DNA of 64,000 bases from Oscarella lobularis (Eukaryota > Porifera > Homoscleromorpha > Homosclerophorida > Oscarellidae): the NCBI RefSeq assembly GCF_947507565.1, contig NC_089189.1, positions 310,001 through 374,000 on the forward strand, written 5' to 3'. The translations under genes and the position numbers were made by a program. The notes beneath the pieces are model-generated. The model did not search any database. It was not told the origin of the DNA and saw only the letters and a list, made by a program, of their open reading frames with translations. The stretch's first letter is position 1; every line of letters starts with the position of its first letter. Positions 1 to 10,765 of the stretch are shown piece by piece.

Positions 1-2282
1 AAATTCGACGAGAAAATCGTCATTGATAGAGCGGGACAGCGAAAAATCGCCGCTCTTCTTCAATCGTCCGTCGTCAAAATCATCGTCTCTCCTTCCGCTC
101 CCGCCGCCGCCGCTTCCGCCGTCGCCGTCGCCTCTTCAAACGACGATGTCAGTTGCAGTTTCTTCACTCATTTCTACGGGTTGGGTCAACAGGCATTCTC
201 ATTCCATGCTCTCTCTTTCGAAAAAATTAAAATTCCCGACGGGTGGCAATTCGATCTCTGCCTCATCTCAACACGACCCGAACATCGGGATCGTTATCTC
301 GACTATCGCAACGACTATCGCAACGACGTCTGCGCTCTACCTCTTCTCTTCGATCAACGCGTCAAAAATCTCGTTCTCTCGCCCACTCATTTAAACGTCG
401 TCGAAGCGGACGACATCGTAGGCTGGATCAACGAGAGTCGTCGCAAATCGTACTTGATCGACATGAAGCAGTTGCTAGCGGTCAGAGATAGTCCCATTGA
501 CGCGTGGGTCGACACCTTCTACTTCGCCTACAATCATCGAGAGCATCTAGAACGTCTTCCAACGATGTCTGCCAACGTCACGATCATTTCCGGCGATCGA
601 CGTCAGGTTCTTCGCATTCAGTGCTCCGCATCTAGAAACATATGTGATCACGTTGAGGTTAGTATTAGGAAATCGTGTTTTTATTGTTTAATTTTGTGTT
701 TCAGGGTGCTCTGAAGCTTCCCGACGTCGATTTCGTCACGACGGATAAATTCGGCTTTTTGAAACTTGAACCAAGTCGTGACGTTGGTAAATTCCTTATT
801 CTCATACGTTTTTTCTTGATTTTATTGGTCTATGCAAATGTAGCTCTCCGATATAATCCCTCTCATCTCGAAATGGACGAAATTTCGTATATAATGCGCT
901 CTCAATGGAGAGTCGTCGCTCGATTCATCGTGCCCTTCTTCACCGACTTCGAAATCAAAGAAATCGAATTAGAAGAGAGAGAAGATCAGCCGCTTCGCTT
1001 CCTCCAGGCGTGGATCAGGAAACACGGTCTCAAGGCGACGCGAGAAGCGTTGAGCGCCGCTCTATTCTCCGCCGATCTCGGTTCAGGCGTTAGAGAAGTC
1101 TTTCCAGAAATCTACGAGAACATGACCAAAGTATTTTACTTTTAAATCTTTGGGTTGTGGTTTAGTGTCTTATTAGGAAGCACTTTTGGAACCTGACCTT
1201 CAAATTGAACGAGACGAGCTAGTTTACGACGAAGACAAGGATTTTCTCGGCGGGGGAGGCTACGGCGAAGTGTACAAAGCGACGCTGAAGAAAAGAGGAA
1301 TTAAGAGGACCGTTGCCGTGAAATTGTTCTACGATTTCAGAAAGAGAAGAACGGAAAAGTGAGCATACATCTTTATATTTTTAATTAATTAGATAGTCAT
1401 GTTTCGTTGGCAGAGAATACGAAATGTTCAAAAAAGAAGCGTCGATTCTCCTCCGAATCAAAGGGCATGACAACGTCTTGTTTCTCATTGGACTCTGCGC
1501 CGTTCCCCGACACTATGCTCTCGTCACGGACTTCGTAAGCGAAGGTAGCTTGCATTCGCTACTCAAGTCGCCCAAGCAGCACGAAGAAACCGTCGAAAAA
1601 TGGCAGTCGCGAGTCATATTCGCCAAGCAAATCGCCGAAGGAATGCTTCATCTCCACTACAACCATCCCTCCGTCATTCACCAAGACTTGAAAGCGCAGA
1701 ACGTCTTGGTCAACATTCTTCCTAATCTGATATTTCCATTCATTTGCAAGGTTCATTATTAATTAAGGTATTATCTAGAGGGGCTTTTGATTTTTTTCAT
1801 TACTTTCAGGTGGCCGATTTTGGTCTTTCTAAAATGGCGGGTATCAGCTCCGTTACGACGATGCGACCAGACAGTTCGCATATGCCAGGAGGCACTGTCA
1901 CTCATATCGCCCCTGAGCGATATCGCGATCGTCCGTACGGCGACGGAGACGACCGCTCGAAGTTGGATCTTGCTCGAAAAGCCGACGTCTACAGCTACGG
2001 CGTAGTGCTGTGGGAAATCCGCGAAAAACAAAGCCCATATAAAGGTTTAATTAAATAATTCCTTTACTTGTTTTTAGACAAATGAGTTTAGATATGAGAA
2101 ACGATCTTATTCGCCTGCACGTCATGGGTGGAGGCGAACTTCCAGAAGGCCTAGCAACGGATGTCCCGCCGTTTTTCAATGACGTACTAAAGCGGTGCGT
2201 TCATCTCAAGCCGCAGGAGAGGCCCATGTTCCGCGACATCCTTCTAATGATAATAGAAGGCGAAAAGAGTCTGAATTCCTAA
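1..2282 (+). CDS. Death-domain protein kinase (IRAK/RIPK/Pelle-like TKL), 5' end outside window
   Basis: The reading frame is already open at base 1, so the start lies outside. In order I see an unrecognised region of about 270 residues, a Death-like domain (about bases 842-1130, with WRVVARFIVPFF and a helix containing ATREALSAAL), then a kinase domain. The kinase has the glycine loop GGGGYGEVYKA, lysine in VAVKLF, HQDLKAQN as catalytic loop, DFGLSK, and a TKL-like end (VLKRC..LKPQERPMF). Introns that keep the frame are 786-842, 1131-1176, 1359-1413, 1751-1809 and 2045-2091, plus one ending near 703. Death domain plus TKL kinase is the layout of IRAK/Pelle and RIPK1, which relay receptor signals to NF-kB or cell death. 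The catalytic loop has HQD instead of HRD. The N-terminal part contains a short tandem repeat (YRNDYRND). Death-domain call is moderate, kinase call is firm. Confidence 0.8.
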
Positions 2283-2598
2283 CTGTCAGCATTCATTTGT
2301 GTAAGGCGTATCATACATGCAGTAGCAATTTATCTCCCTGTACCCATTAGTCTTGATTTTTGTGTATCTTTTCGCGTTTTCATGTCTCCCTATACCCCAT
2401 TTTTACCTTTGGCGTTTTTCTGCTATGAATTTTTCTCTCTGTGTACCCTTTAGGTTTTTTCTTTGATTTCTCTGTTGTTCGAACCCTAAACAGATAGAGG
2501 AACTGACGATTAGTGTGGTTTTTGTGTCCGTGAAATTCCCACATTATGTTAACCCGTGCACGTGGCTCTCATTGTCCGGGAAGTAACGCGACACACCC
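2283..2598. other. intergenic, 3' UTR plus promoter of the next gene
   Basis: This stretch is T-rich with repeated short runs resembling TTTTTCT and CCCTATACCC. I see no open frame or RNA gene. It probably holds the kinase 3' UTR and the acyl-CoA ligase promoter; no TATA box was seen. Confidence 0.5.
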
Positions 2599-5500
2599 AT
2601 GTCGGACTGGCTTTCGTTTCTGTCGTCCCAATCGACGCTCATCGGCCTCGGAACGGTCGCCGCAGCGACCGCCTACTACGTCGCTTCTCGTCCGACGCCG
2701 TTCCAGTCTCTCGTCGACCTCGACAACCAAAGCATCGAACTGCCCGTATAGAAGGGGCCCCCTTGGAGCTCTTTTCCTTTTCACAGCCTCCTTTTTCCAG
2801 GGCCCCGAGAGAGCTCGCATCAGCAAATTCTGTCCAGGCGGTAAACTTGTTGCAACTTTGTACGATGACGTCAAGACCCAGTATGACGTCTTCTGTCGCG
2901 GCAGAAGAATATCAGGTTTAATTAATCGATTATTAAATACGGGCACTTTTGACGTCATGCACTCTAAGGCGATTCGCCTTGTCTTGGCTGGCGTCCTGAC
3001 GCCCAATCAGATTTCGAATGGATAACTTATAACGAGGTCTTTGATACTTAGTCTCGATTTTTATTTCAATTACTTTTCAGGCCAATGAACGAGCTACAAA
3101 TCTGGGCTCTGGACTCGTGTCCAAGTTCAACTGTACAACAGACAGCAAGACGTTCATAGGCATCTATGCTCAGAATAAACCGGAAGTAGGCAAATAGAAT
3201 CAACACGTCATTAATTCTACTTATGTATCTCTAGTGGGTCATCACGGAAATGGCTGTCTTGTCTTATAGAATGGTTCTAGTGCCGCTTTATGACACTCTT
3301 GGCCCCGACGCTTCCGGATACATCATCAATCAGGGTGGAGCCTCCATAAGAATAAATAAATAAAAAATAAATCTAAAGGATTTTGTAGCTGAAATTTCTA
3401 CTGTTGTGTGCGACGCCGCAAAGGTTCCGCTTCTCTTCGACGTGACGAAACGGTGTCCTCAATTGAAAGTGATTGTCAAAATTGGGGATGTGACGGAAGA
3501 GGAGAAGACGCGCGCTAGCGAATTGGATCTCACCATCATTTCGATGACCGATCTAGAGGTAAATACAAATACTAAATACTCGTAATTTATTTTTTTGCTC
3601 TAGGCTGAGGGAGCGGCTAATCGTCATGATCACGTGGTAATTATTAACTAATAATTAATACTTCTTCTTGATTATGTTATTTGCTATTAGCCACCGCTTC
3701 CATCTGACTTGTCGACTATTTGCTACACTAGCGGAACAACAGGTATGAGTTACTAAAGACTCCAAGTCATTTTAAGTGAGATTTGGCTTAGGGGATCCCA
3801 AGGGAGTGATGCTAACGCACGCGAACTTCATAGCCGACACAGCGGGTGCATTTATGCAGGTAAATAATTTATTAATCCTTGAAAATTAATTTCTAATTTT
3901 TTGGAATTTAATTAATAGTTGCAGCCCGATAATGAGCTGAATAAGGACGACGTTCACTTGTCCTATCTCCCATTGGCTCACGCGTTCGAACGAATCATTC
4001 AAGTACACAAATTAAAAAATTAAAATTATTTTTAATTTGATTTTGTCTAGTGCGGTCTTTTCTGCGGTGGAGCTCGCATTGGCTTCTTCCAAGGCGATAT
4101 AAAATTGCTCATGAACGATCTGCAGACACTCAAGTAAAATAAATAATTTAAATTGTATTAATCCGCGACTGAGACCCCCGTAGACCCACCGTCTTTCCCA
4201 GCGTTCCTCGTCTTCTCAATCGCGTCTACGACAAGGCAAAAAAGCAAATAAATAACGGCAATTAATAGCCATAGATTCCCCCCTTTAGGTCATAGCCGGT
4301 GTAAGTAAGAGCTTTGTGAAGAAAACTCTATTTCAAATGGCCATACGTTCGAAGGAGAACGACATAAAACGGTAAAGACATCACTTTCGACGCACACTAC
4401 TAAACCAATCCCTCTAGAGGAATTATTCGCAATGACAGCATCTGGGATAAAATCGTCTTCAAGAAAGTCCAAGTAGGATCTAATAAAATTAAATATATAT
4501 ATGTTATTGATGTTTTAGGCGACGTTGGGCGGCAGAATTCGACTCGTCTTGTCGGGATCCGCTCCTCTATCGTCCAAAGTCATGTCCTTTCTTCGCTGTT
4601 CATTGGGCTGCCACGTAAATCATTCCAACATATGAAAATGATCTCTATTGTGATTATATAGGTCTTGGAGGGCTACGGGCAGACGGAATCGACCGCTGGA
4701 TCGACGCTTACGCTGCTTGGGAGCTCGGACGTTGGCCAAGTGGGGCCCCCTTTGGCCTGCAACAAAATCAAGCTCGTCGACGTGCCGGAACTCGATTATT
4801 TCGCCCAAAACGGCCAGGGAGAGGTAAGATAAGTCATTGATTTATTTTTTAATTTATTTATTGATTCGATTAGGTGTGTTTCTGGGGGCATAACGTCTTT
4901 AAAGGATACTATAAGAATCCGGAGAAGACAAAGGAAGCGTTGGACGAAGACGGTTGGCTCCATTCAGGCGACATAGGAGAATGGCACTCAGTAGAAAAAA
5001 ACAAAAACAATAAAAAACAACTCCCTCACGCTTCTTTCCTCTTAGAATGGATCGCTTAGAATTATCGACAGGAAAAAACATATTTTCAAACTGGCTCAAG
5101 TACCGCTATTGATTTATTTTGTGACGTCATAATTTTTTCTTGTTTCTAGGGAGAGTACCTGGCTCCGGAGAAAATCGAACAGGCGTACAATTTATCGCCA
5201 CTCGTTGCTCAAACGTTCATATACGGCGAAAGCCTTCAGGTCAGTTTTTAGTAATAAAATTAAATCAATTTTGATTTTGATTTTTTTCAGGCGTACATTG
5301 TTGCTGTGATAGTCCCGGACGAAGAGGTTTTCACGAGTTTTGCCGCCGAGAAAGGCTGGAAGGGAACGTTCGCCGAAATATGCGCAAGCGAGGTCCCGCC
5401 CCTTAATTAAATAATTAATCTTTTTAATTATCGAATCCTTTAGGAAGCCAAAAAGGCCGTTCTCGACGACATCGTGTTGCTAGGGAAGAAAAACGGGTTG

Positions 5501-5714
5501 AAAGGATTCGAACAGGTTTGAATTCTCACAATGACGTCGTAGTGCTTTCATCACGTGACTTATTTCCAAGGCGAAAGCCGTTTACCTTCACCCGCGTCCT
5601 TTTTCCATCGAGGACAACTTGATAACGCCGTCGATGAAGGTAAAGCGACCCGTAATGAAGCAGTTCTTCAAAGCGGAAATCGCGGCCATGTACGCTGCGG
5701 TGGGAAACGCGTAA
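2599..5714 (+). CDS. ACSL: long-chain-fatty-acid--CoA ligase (ACSL1/5/6 type)
   Basis: This enzyme activates long-chain fatty acids to acyl-CoA using ATP, at the ER or mitochondrial outer membrane. About 17-18 short exons give a protein of roughly 680-700 residues, normal for ACSL1/5/6. The start [10 protein letters not shown] is followed by a hydrophobic anchor ([16 protein letters not shown]). Then come CLGWRPD, the AMP-binding P-loop [16 protein letters not shown] (interrupted by an intron near 3741-3792), [15 protein letters not shown], and the adenylate/linker motif [28 protein letters not shown] with APEKIE. The C-terminus has [11 protein letters not shown]-like [11 protein letters not shown]. 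The frame ends at a TAA at 5712. The gene sits 317 bases after the kinase gene on the same strand. Family assignment is very secure; the exact paralogue is not resolved. Confidence 0.95.
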
Positions 5715-5935
5715 ACGTTGACCCGATTGGTTAATTTTCGTGTCACGTGCTTTGTGTACTTGATTTACGATCGCACATATGGCCCCTCCCCGCCCGCCCT
5801 CTCCCTCCCACCACCCACGTCATCTAGGCCTTACCGCGAAATCGAATCAATATATATTTGAATTAGAAAAGAAAAATAGCGATATAATAAAAAGGAAAAA
5901 ATATATATCAATCGATAATCATAAGCTAATTTAAT

Positions 5936-6547
5936 TTAATATTTCTTCTCCAAGAGCCACTGGTATTTCTCTTCTTTCATTGTTTCGTAAAAACTTGTGC
6001 AGCATGGGATTTTGTTCTCTTTACAGCAGACCTTCGGTATGCGAAATCCCTTCCCCGTCAGCGAAACGACGTACGTTATCTGGGTGCCGTTGATCGAATC
6101 CTCGCCCTCTTTGTTGTTGAGTGTGGCGCACAACGAACCGTTTATTTCACGAAACGTCGTCGCTTTCGTTGAAACGTCCTCGAATATCAATTCTCCTTCT
6201 CTATTAATTCCGAGATATTGCGACGGTTCTTTCGCCGCGTGCAATTTGATCACTTTGTCCTTAATGCTATTTTTTATCGTGGTGTCTCTGGTTAGACAGA
6301 ACAGTTCCGTTTCTTTTTGATTTTTCGTCAGCATTTTGACATAGCGCCTCTCCGGCTCGTTCTGGGCGACGATCCTGTGGACATTTTCGGGCCCGTTGCA
6401 TTCGTAATGCGGAGGTTTCTGGAGCCGAAATCAATCAAGTTCTATAGCGCATAATATCGTTCTCTTCCTCACCGTTGGCGCTGCTATTCCTTTGTCCACT
6501 GCGCCGTAGGCGATGACTAGCACGATAGCGATGATTTGTAGGCTCAT
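5936..6547 (-). CDS. secreted FGF-like beta-trefoil protein (ligand A)
   Basis: Two exons (6547-6473 and 6418-5936) give 185 residues. Exon 1 encodes a hydrophobic signal peptide (IIAIVLVIAYGA). The mature part reads like the core of a fibroblast growth factor: IKLHAA, then YLGINREGELIF (FGF pattern YLAMNxxGxL), then TTFREI (FGF pattern C-x-F-x-E), then ITYVVSLTGKGF (FGF pattern WYVALxxxGxx). Cysteines in CCKEN and PCCTSF may form disulphides. The predicted role is an extracellular ligand for a receptor tyrosine kinase; two such kinases follow on the other strand. A TATA box lies about 70 bases upstream of the ATG. The beta-trefoil fold also occurs in IL-1-like cytokines and other families, so FGF orthology needs a profile search. 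Four paralogues occur in the window. Confidence 0.7.
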
Positions 6548-6613
6548 ATTCACTGTAGTTGTTCTAGTTGCTTAGTAGTTGCTTCGATGTCTTGCTTAGC
6601 TTCGACGTCCCTG

Positions 6614-6621
6614 CTTATATA
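6614..6621 (-). promoter_or_regulatory. TATA box of the FGF-like ligand A gene
   Basis: On the minus strand the sequence reads TATATAAG, 67 bases upstream of the ATG at 6547. That spacing leaves a 5' UTR of roughly 35-40 bases. Confidence 0.55.
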
Positions 6622-7662
6622 CACCCTCGTTTCTCGCGAGTTTCTCTTCTATTCAATTTTTTTTGGAGAAAAATGCAATGATGATCGATTATCTCCGGCC
6701 TTTCCGGTCATAATATTTAGACGGCGATGCTGTTGCTCGTGGAAGATCATCCGAATCGTCTTAGAAAACGATTCGATCGCTAGTCGAGCGAGAAATTCGC
6801 CTTTGGTAGAACAGAACTCATTTCTGCGTCTCTTCGTTCGCGTTTTGCGTCGCATCGTCGAAGGCCGCACTCGTTTCTCGCTTTGCATAATGAATAAGGT
6901 ATTCCCTCATTTCCTTATTAGATCACTACGCTTCATGCCCCTTGTACATTTGCGTAGGCTACTAGGGAATGTCCGAGCAACGCTTCCGAACTACCATAAT
7001 AGCAACCGTCATCTTGATATGTTTCTGACGTCGCCTTTGCTCATTCTTCTTCCGCAATCAAAGTCGTATGCCATGGGCGAGCCAATCCAGTAGAAACGAC
7101 GCTCGTAAGTGATGCAGATCCCCCCTAGTGCCTATATAAAAGAGATTCAAGTACGTTTATTCCGGACTGTCTAAATTAATTAACCGTCTCCGAAGTTGCA
7201 TCCTCTCACTTTGCAGCTGACTTTCTTAGCTCGATTTGGCTTTATTATTATGTATATTCAGACAAACGCCCTCTACATTCTTTCTAAATGCGGCAACCGC
7301 GACCTCTAGCCGCAGTTTTACGTGCATGAATGGAAGCGAAGGGTCCGGATATGGCGGTTTCTGCACTCGAAAATTTATGCATTCTGTTTTTAGTAACACC
7401 CTTGGAAGATCCTAAAAAGAGCCAGCAGTCGACGCCAAGCGATCAGTCGAGTCTCGTTGGAGCATCAGGTACGAATACATTCACGTAGATCAATTTATAA
7501 AGAGGCGCGTTCCTTGTTTAATTAGCTAATTAAATAGGATCGCGTGCACGCGCTCATTACCCGTCCTCCCCCTTCACCTTCTCCCACGATTATCTGTCAA
7601 CCCCCCACGATCGAATACCCGTACTCCGCAGACAGACGTAGAGACAACGAAACGACTTCGCG
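6622..7662. other. intergenic region with probable 5' UTR exons of the first receptor kinase
   Basis: This 1-kb stretch separates the divergent ligand A gene and receptor kinase 1. It contains a TATA box (7133-7140) facing right and several short segments bounded by splice-like sites. One, about 7397-7471, is open and would read TPLEDPKKSQQS, so a small upstream exon or separate short gene cannot be excluded. I could not build a convincing protein from it. Confidence 0.4.
7133..7140 (+). promoter_or_regulatory. TATA box, probable promoter of receptor kinase 1
   Basis: TATATAAA on the plus strand with no other gene start close by. It lies about 520 bases before the receptor ATG, which implies a spliced or long 5' UTR. 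Confidence 0.45.
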
Positions 7663-10087
7663 ATGCCTCTTCGCCGTCGCTGCGTCCTAGCATCCCTTCT
7701 CATCGCATTAGCGCTTCTCATCAACGACGGTACAGTAGGGCCTCTAAGCTTTTGTTTTTAGTAATAGACCCCCTTCATTATTCTTCCGGGTTTCTCATCC
7801 CGCAAAAAAAAAATCTCATTCCCCTTATAAAGGCGCGACAAAGAGCGCGACATTCGGCGCCACGCCGGGAAGACGACCAAGAGGCGTATCCCGACGATCT
7901 TCTCCCCTGCCGCCCTGTCTTCCTCCGAGCGCGAAGCCACTCGTCGCCGTGGCGAATCTCTCGACGCCGTTTCGCTGCTGCTTGCTGCCGTCAATTCGCG
8001 AGCCCCTTTACTACGTCTTCTGGGAGGAGGGCGTTGTTCCAATTGAATCATGTTCGGATTCCAGTTGGGGCGGAGCTTGCTTTGAGCAAGCGGATCAAGT
8101 CGGACACGAGATGCTATTGTTCGTCAACGCGAGCGCCGTTTTTCGATCGTACACGTGCGTCTACAAATACATCGTGTCGCTAAAGACGGCGGGAACGATT
8201 GTCACTCTGAATATAGAGGGTACATATACTACTAATAATAATTCGTTATCTTATGGGATTTTTTTGAATGTTTTAGGTTATGATGCTTTTGTGACGTCAG
8301 AATATTTGTCTTCTACTGCCGCCCCCGCCACCGTCACGGCTTCTATTAATAATACTAATACGACTAATGATTTCAATACCACAGCTACTACTTCCTCTTC
8401 TAAAACGTCTTCTCTTCATCTTCCTGTTGCTGCTATTGGTGTTGCCGTTTCTCTTCTTCTCTTTGGACTCGTTGTGATTGGGGCTGTGTTTTATTATCGG
8501 CGTTGTCGAAAAGCCGTCTATGATTTTGAGGACGACAGCGGACGAGGCTCGCAACAGGACGAAGTGCTACTTGTACCTAGTCGCGTCGAAATTCCGCCAG
8601 ATCTATTGACAATAGGAGAGCAATTGGGTACAAAGGGAAAAATCAATAATCAATATTAATAATCCACCTCCCCTAGGTGTTGGCCACTTTGGAAACGTCA
8701 TGAAAGCGACTATGACGTCTCCTAACGGTTCCATGAACGTAGCAGTCAAAACGATACGAAGTAAAAGAGAACCCTCATTGATTCTTATATTTATTTCTCA
8801 TTTTCTCTCCAGATCCTGACGACGAAATAGCAATGCGAAATTTCATAGGCGAAAGTCAACTTCTGATGAATCTCGGCGATCACGATCACGTGGTGAAAAT
8901 ATACGGCTTCTCCTTGCAAAACAGTGAGGACACGCAATACCTCCGTTCCCACAAGATTAATTAGCATTTTCATTATTTTTTAGACGTTCTCAGTATCGTC
9001 ATGGAATACGCTCAGCACGGCGATCTCCGCTCGCTCTTGCGTCGTCGCGCTCGATCTCGACTCAGCATACGCGATTCCGGCGTCGACGACGTGACGCCGG
9101 GAACTCCGTCGCCGTCGTCGACGTCGTTGCTCGTGCCGCAGGATATTCGTCTCACGTTGAAGACGTGCAACAGCGAAACGCAGATGCTTAGTGATTTGAA
9201 AATTTATGACTACGCCTTGCAGATAGCCAAGGGAATGAAATTTGTCATATCGAAACATGTGAGGCTGGGGGAGGTCCTCGCTCTTCTGCTGATATTATTT
9301 ATTATGTCTAGTTTGTTCATGGTGATTTGGCGGCGAGGAATATTTTAGTTGGGAATGATGACGTGTTGAAGATTTCTGACTTTGGCCTGGCTAAGGATCT
9401 CGGGGGGAGCGAGTATTATAAGAGAACCAAACCGGTAAGAAATTATTAATTAATTAAAGTAGTCGTGATCTTGATTATTGATTTTATAAAGATTGTGTTG
9501 CCCTTTCGGTGGTGTTCGCCTGAAGTTCTAATGAGAAAAATCTACAGTGAATACAGTGACGTGTAAGTAGTTCACATATACGAATGATTCTCGCAAACGC
9601 GCCTCTTATTCCTCAGCTGGTCTTATGGAATCTTGCTCTGGGAAATGGCAACCTCAGGTACTCAAATATATATATATAAATTAATTAATTGATTTTGTAT
9701 AAGGAGGTACCCCGTATCCGGGTGTTCCTGTCGAGAAATTATTTGATTTGCTCATGACCGATTCGTATCGCATGTCTAAGCCACGTGGATGCTCCCAAAC
9801 CCTGTAAGAATATTAATTGAGCATATATAAGTTTCAAAAACGAGTACATAGGTATGACATCATGGTGGAATGTTGGGACGAAGTGCCGGATCGACGTCCC
9901 AGATTCGCTTCGTTTGTGCAGAAATTTCAAGAGTTGTTAGACGAAGGAAAGGTAAGAAGATACATGGTACGAATTCTAATGAATAATTGCTCATTTATAG
10001 AAGGACGCGTGTCACGAGGCTTTGCATCGCGCGTCGTCACTGGATACTTCAGTGAAGCGCATCTGGCACGGACCTATAAGTTTCTAG
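7663..10087 (+). CDS. receptor tyrosine kinase 1, FGFR-like kinase with a short double-cysteine Ig-like ectodomain
   Basis: Single-pass receptor of roughly 650 residues. Exon 1 (7663-7729) encodes the signal peptide ([12 protein letters not shown]). The ectodomain is short: RCC, a W, two spaced cysteines, LLFVNAS and a final TC, then a Thr/Ser/Asn-rich stalk. The membrane segment is [20 protein letters not shown]. The kinase shows [28 protein letters not shown], a kinase insert, [24 protein letters not shown] (paired activation-loop tyrosines), [34 protein letters not shown] and RPRFASF. The last motifs strongly recall FGFR. HGD replaces HRD and SPE replaces APE. Ten or so exons with tiny introns; stop at 10085. 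The same ectodomain pattern occurs in receptor 2 and the soluble protein at 18.3-19.2 kb. Confidence 0.88.
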
Positions 10088-10271
10088 AGACGTTCTCTCG
10101 TAATTTACTTGCACTGAACTGGAACTGTAGCGGCACTGTTTGTTTTAGAACGGTATTTATTCATATACGTATGTAGATGGAACGTTCTCTTTGTGTCACG
10201 AAGCCGGTGTGGACGAAAGTCTGGAGGAGACGGCGAAGCAAGAGAGGTAGGTAGATATAGATACATGTATA

Positions 10272-10538
10272 CCGTAAAGTCCCCAATAAAAGCCGCGGCC
10301 CAAGTCAATAGTAGCCGCAGAAAAAGTGCGGTCTCTATTCGAGCGTGCGGGTTATATTTCTCATAAAAACGTTCGCAATGGTATCGGAGTGGCTTTGCCC
10401 TATGCAAAAAGCAGTGTCGCACCTTTTTCAAGTTAGTGCGCGGCTTCTCCTTTACGATAAAAGGATATTTCTGCGGCTTTTAATCGACGATTAAAAGCGG
10501 CTTCTAATGGAGGGCGGCTTTTATTGGGTACTTTACGG
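10272..10538. mobile_element. MITE-like DNA transposon with terminal inverted repeats, TA target duplication
   Basis: The left end CCGTAAAGTCCCCAATAAAA continues as GCCGC. The right end is its reverse complement with one mismatch over about 25 bases. Both ends are flanked by TA, the target duplication of Tc1/mariner-type elements. The element is 267 bases and has no open frame, so it would be non-autonomous. Internal GC-rich stretches repeat the GCGGCTTTTA motif. The two arms remain nearly identical, which suggests a fairly recent insertion. Confidence 0.75.
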
Positions 10539-10706
10539 TACATATGCGCACAGAAGAAAGGCGTTTTCTGAGAACTGCACGTGTAGTGGCCCTAGAGTGG
10601 GAGGTACCTACGCACATCATATCCCGAGATGCGCGGGTGTAACTTCCCTCGCACGCAAATGACGATCACTTCATTAGCACACCGTCCTTCCCATCGTATG
10701 ACGTCC

Positions 10707-10714
10707 TATATATA
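10707..10714 (+). promoter_or_regulatory. TATA box of receptor kinase 2
   Basis: TATATATA lies 52-59 bases upstream of the ATG at 10766, consistent with a 5' UTR of 20-30 bases. Confidence 0.6.
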
Positions 10715-10765
10715 CGCAGACGTTTCCGAGGACGCCGCTATTTCGAACTCTTCGCCTCTGTCGCG

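Larger units (their letters stand above)
10088..10765. other. intergenic region containing a MITE and the promoter of receptor kinase 2
   Basis: No coding region is seen. The middle is occupied by an inverted-repeat element (10272-10538), and the last 60 bases hold the TATA box of the next gene. Confidence 0.6.
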
